64,000 nucleotides of DNA, from NCBI RefSeq assembly GCF_900099915.1, contig NZ_FNDB01000017.1:1-64000 (forward strand). The letters are read 5' to 3'. Under the pieces are notes generated by a model that was given only the letters and a program-made list of their open reading frames with translations, made no database searches and was not told where the DNA came from. Position numbers and translations under genes: made by a program. Positions 62,215 through 64,000 of this stretch are shown piece after piece (the stretch's first letter is position 1; each line of letters opens with the position of its first letter). This DNA is from Flavobacterium omnivorum. Lineage in GTDB: Bacteria; Bacteroidota; Bacteroidia; Flavobacteriales; Flavobacteriaceae.

Positions 62215-62699
62215 GTTTAAAGTTTAAAGTTTAAAGTTCTCGTGTTTACTGAAACTTGGTGCCTTTAAAATCTTTCTTGTTTAAATATGATATAAAATTG
62301 TTTATTTTTCCGCTTAAATTTTCAAAATCTGTTTTTAAAATTTCAAACTTTTCTTCATTGATATAATTATAATCCAAAACTCGGTATAATTGCGACCTTG
62401 TTTCTCCAGCGGATCCTTTAGCAATTGACAAAAACTGTCTGAATTCTAAATTTCCATTTCTTTCAAATCCTTCGGCAATGTTATCCATTACTGAGCCAGA
62501 GGATGCTTTTATTTGATCTTTAAATCTGAAATCATTTTTTAAATCTGATTCTACAGCAATAATTTGAATTTCTTTGGCCAGTCGCCTTGCCTCTTTCCAA
62601 ATTTCTAAATCTTCAAACCTAGTTATTGTCGCCATTCATTTTTGTTTAAGGTTTAAAGTTACTCATAAGTTACTCAACTTTAAACCTTAAACTTTAAAC
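62215..62699. mobile_element. GTTTAAA-repeat cassette carrying the four-helix-bundle gene
   Basis: The gene at 62246-62635 is bracketed by GTTTAAAGTTTAAAG-type heptads: a left arm at 62215-62238 and, on the right, a complete palindrome (62644-62660 with 62676-62692, 17 bp perfect). The same repeat stands empty between sufC and sufD. Hence an inserted module within the sufB-C-D set. Confidence 0.65.
62246..62635 (-). CDS. Four-helix-bundle protein (23S rRNA intervening-sequence type)
   Basis: A 129-residue all-helical protein of the S23/IVP family. Marks: [43 protein letters not shown], the [14 protein letters not shown] helix and a C-terminal Lys-rich end. Relatives were first seen inside insertions of 23S rRNA genes, and others are found as single genes in intergenic repeats of Bacteroidota. 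No enzymatic activity is known; a nucleic-acid-binding role is suspected. Its place between sufB and sufC, flanked by palindromic repeats, shows insertion rather than a part in Fe-S assembly. Confidence 0.85.
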   Translation of the reverse strand: MATITRFEDLEIWKEARRLAKEIQIIAVESDLKNDFRFKDQIKASSGSVMDNIAEGFERNGNLEFRQFLSIAKGSAGETRSQLYRVLDYNYINEEKFEILKTDFENLSGKINNFISYLNKKDFKGTKFQ

Positions 62700-62705
62700 A
62701 AATTT

Positions 62706-64000
62706 TTATCCTACTGAACCTTCTAACGAAATTTCTAATAATTTTTGTGCTTCTACGGCAAATTCCATTGGCAACTTATTCAATACATCTTTACTGAAAC
62801 CGTTTACGATTAAGGCAATTGCTTTTTCGGTTGGAATTCCCCGTTGGTTGCAATAGAAAACTTGGTCTTCGCCAATTTTACTTGTCGTAGCTTCATGTTC
62901 TATTTTGGCTGTTGGATTTTTGCTTTCGATATAAGGGAACGTATGCGCACCACAATTATTCCCCATTAAAAGTGAATCACATTGTGAAAAGTTACGAGCG
63001 TTATCAGCGTTTGGTGAAATACGCACTAAACCGCGGTAACTATTTTGAGATTTTCCAGCAGAAATTCCTTTAGAAATAATAGTCGATTTAGTGTTTTTAC
63101 CTAAATGGATCATTTTAGTTCCAGTATCGGCTTGTTGAAAATTATTAGTGACAGCAATCGAATAAAATTCTCCTGTTGAATTGTCTCCTTTCAAAATAAC
63201 AGAAGGATATTTCCAAGTTATAGCAGAACCGGTTTCTACTTGTGTCCAAGAAATTTTTGCGTTTTTCTCGCAGATTCCTCTTTTAGTTACAAAGTTGAAA
63301 ACACCACCTTTTCCTTCTTTGTTTCCAGGATACCAGTTTTGTACCGTAGAATATTTGATTTCGGCATTGTCTAAAGCAATCAATTCTACGCAAGCAGCGT
63401 GCAATTGATTTTCATCACGACTTGGAGCAGTACAACCTTCTAAATAACTTACGTAACTTCCTTCATCAGCAATGAGTAAGGTACGCTCAAACTGTCCTGT
63501 TCCTGCTTGATTTATTCTAAAATAAGTAGATAGTTCCATTGGACAACGGACACCTTTTGGAATATAACAAAAAGATCCATCAGAGAAAACAGCTGAGTTT
63601 AATGCTGCATAAAAATTATCTTTTTGAGGAATAACAGATCCTAAATATTTACGAACTAACTCTGGATGTTCTTTGATAGCTTCAGAAATACTCATAAAGA
63701 TGATTCCTTTTTCGCCTAATGTTTTCTTGAAAGTTGTCGCTACAGAAACGGAGTCGACTACGATATCCATAGCAACATTATTCATCATTTTTTGCTCATC
63801 GACAGAGATGCCTAACTTTTTGTACATTTCTAAAAGTTCGGGATCTACATCGTCCAATGTTTTATTGGGATCTACTGCTTTTGGAGCTGAATAATAGGAA
63901 ATAGCCTGAAAATCAGGTTTGGTATAATGTACATTGGCCCATTCCGGCTCGGTCATTTGCTCCCAAGCACGAAAAGCCTCCAGACGCCAATCGGTCATCC
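62706..64000 (-). CDS. sufB: SufB, iron-sulphur scaffold subunit (5' end cut by window)
   Basis: The scaffold where new clusters are built, in complex with SufC and SufD. The readable 430 residues start in the N-terminal region ([15 protein letters not shown]) and end normally at ISLEGSVG. Typical blocks: [30 protein letters not shown], then [11 protein letters not shown], the [24 protein letters not shown] segment with the conserved Cys pair, and [28 protein letters not shown]. Bacterial SufB proteins are about 480 residues, so roughly 50 are missing beyond 64000. It is the first of sufB-C-D on the minus strand. Confidence 0.93.
   Translation of the reverse strand, partial: MTDWRLEAFRAWEQMTEPEWANVHYTKPDFQAISYYSAPKAVDPNKTLDDVDPELLEMYKKLGISVDEQKMMNNVAMDIVVDSVSVATTFKKTLGEKGIIFMSISEAIKEHPELVRKYLGSVIPQKDNFYAALNSAVFSDGSFCYIPKGVRCPMELSTYFRINQAGTGQFERTLLIADEGSYVSYLEGCTAPSRDENQLHAACVELIALDNAEIKYSTVQNWYPGNKEGKGGVFNFVTKRGICEKNAKISWTQVETGSAITWKYPSVILKGDNSTGEFYSIAVTNNFQQADTGTKMIHLGKNTKSTIISKGISAGKSQNSYRGLVRISPNADNARNFSQCDSLLMGNNCGAHTFPYIESKNPTAKIEHEATTSKIGEDQVFYCNQRGIPTEKAIALIVNGFSKDVLNKLPMEFAVEAQKLLEISLEGSVG

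Overview
The window looks like chromosome of a Flavobacterium-type member of the Flavobacteriaceae. The DNA is AT-rich, several genes sit behind the Bacteroidota promoter form (TTG, about 19 nt, TAnnTTTG or TAnnTTCG), Shine-Dalgarno sites are not evident, and many products belong to Bacteroidota families: DUF2452, DUF2480, DUF3078, DUF3871, DUF5689, DUF6377, GH97, SusC-like TonB receptors and a split SUF gene set. All identifications are from reading the sequence; no database was searched.

Layout. 1-243 is the N-terminal end of an IS4-type transposase. 495-701 is a nested inverted repeat. 906-9767 is ordinary chromosome: a TonB receptor, a cytochrome c / PQQ dehydrogenase pair, a GH3 glycosidase, a DUF2452 protein, a Crp/Fnr regulator and a PRISE-type reductase. 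9895-33847 is an integrated element of about 23.9 kb. It lies between a 77-bp direct repeat (74/77 identical) whose right copy contains the 3' end of an intact tRNA-Asn; a tyrosine recombinase sits next to that tRNA. 34007-64000 is chromosome again: rseP, an OYE reductase, a Gfo/Idh/MocA oxidoreductase, an MFS carrier, a TonB receptor with a DUF5689 lipoprotein and FKBP isomerase, GH97 with a DUF6377 regulator, hflX, a REP-associated transposase with a tandemly duplicated end, and then sufB-C-D and sufS-E with associated genes.

The element has a replication/maintenance core (VapE-type helicase, DUF3871, an AAA_24 ATPase broken by an in-frame TGA, small unknown proteins) and no visible relaxase, conjugation or phage structural genes, so it resembles a satellite or integrative island. 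Cargo flanks the core. On the left are a CoiA-like nuclease with a long coiled coil, a small GIY-YIG protein, a type IIG-like restriction-methylase with a membrane coiled-coil partner, and a free-standing GIY-YIG/NUMOD1 endonuclease. On the right is a compact nine-gene run, mostly overlapping or nearly so: secreted SH3 protein, two-TM protein, J-like/CFI-box protein, membrane-anchored GrpE-like protein, Hsp70, a kinase-AAA fusion with an altered kinase catalytic loop, a TerB-like protein, a DUF6804 membrane protein and a zinc-ribbon protein. This chaperone run is the best candidate here for an undescribed system; its place among restriction genes on a mobile element suggests phage defence or envelope-stress sensing, but that is inference.

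The suf region is also notable: three intergenic inverted-repeat elements interrupt it. One carries a GxxExxY gene, one carries a four-helix-bundle (23S rRNA intervening-sequence type) gene, and one is empty.
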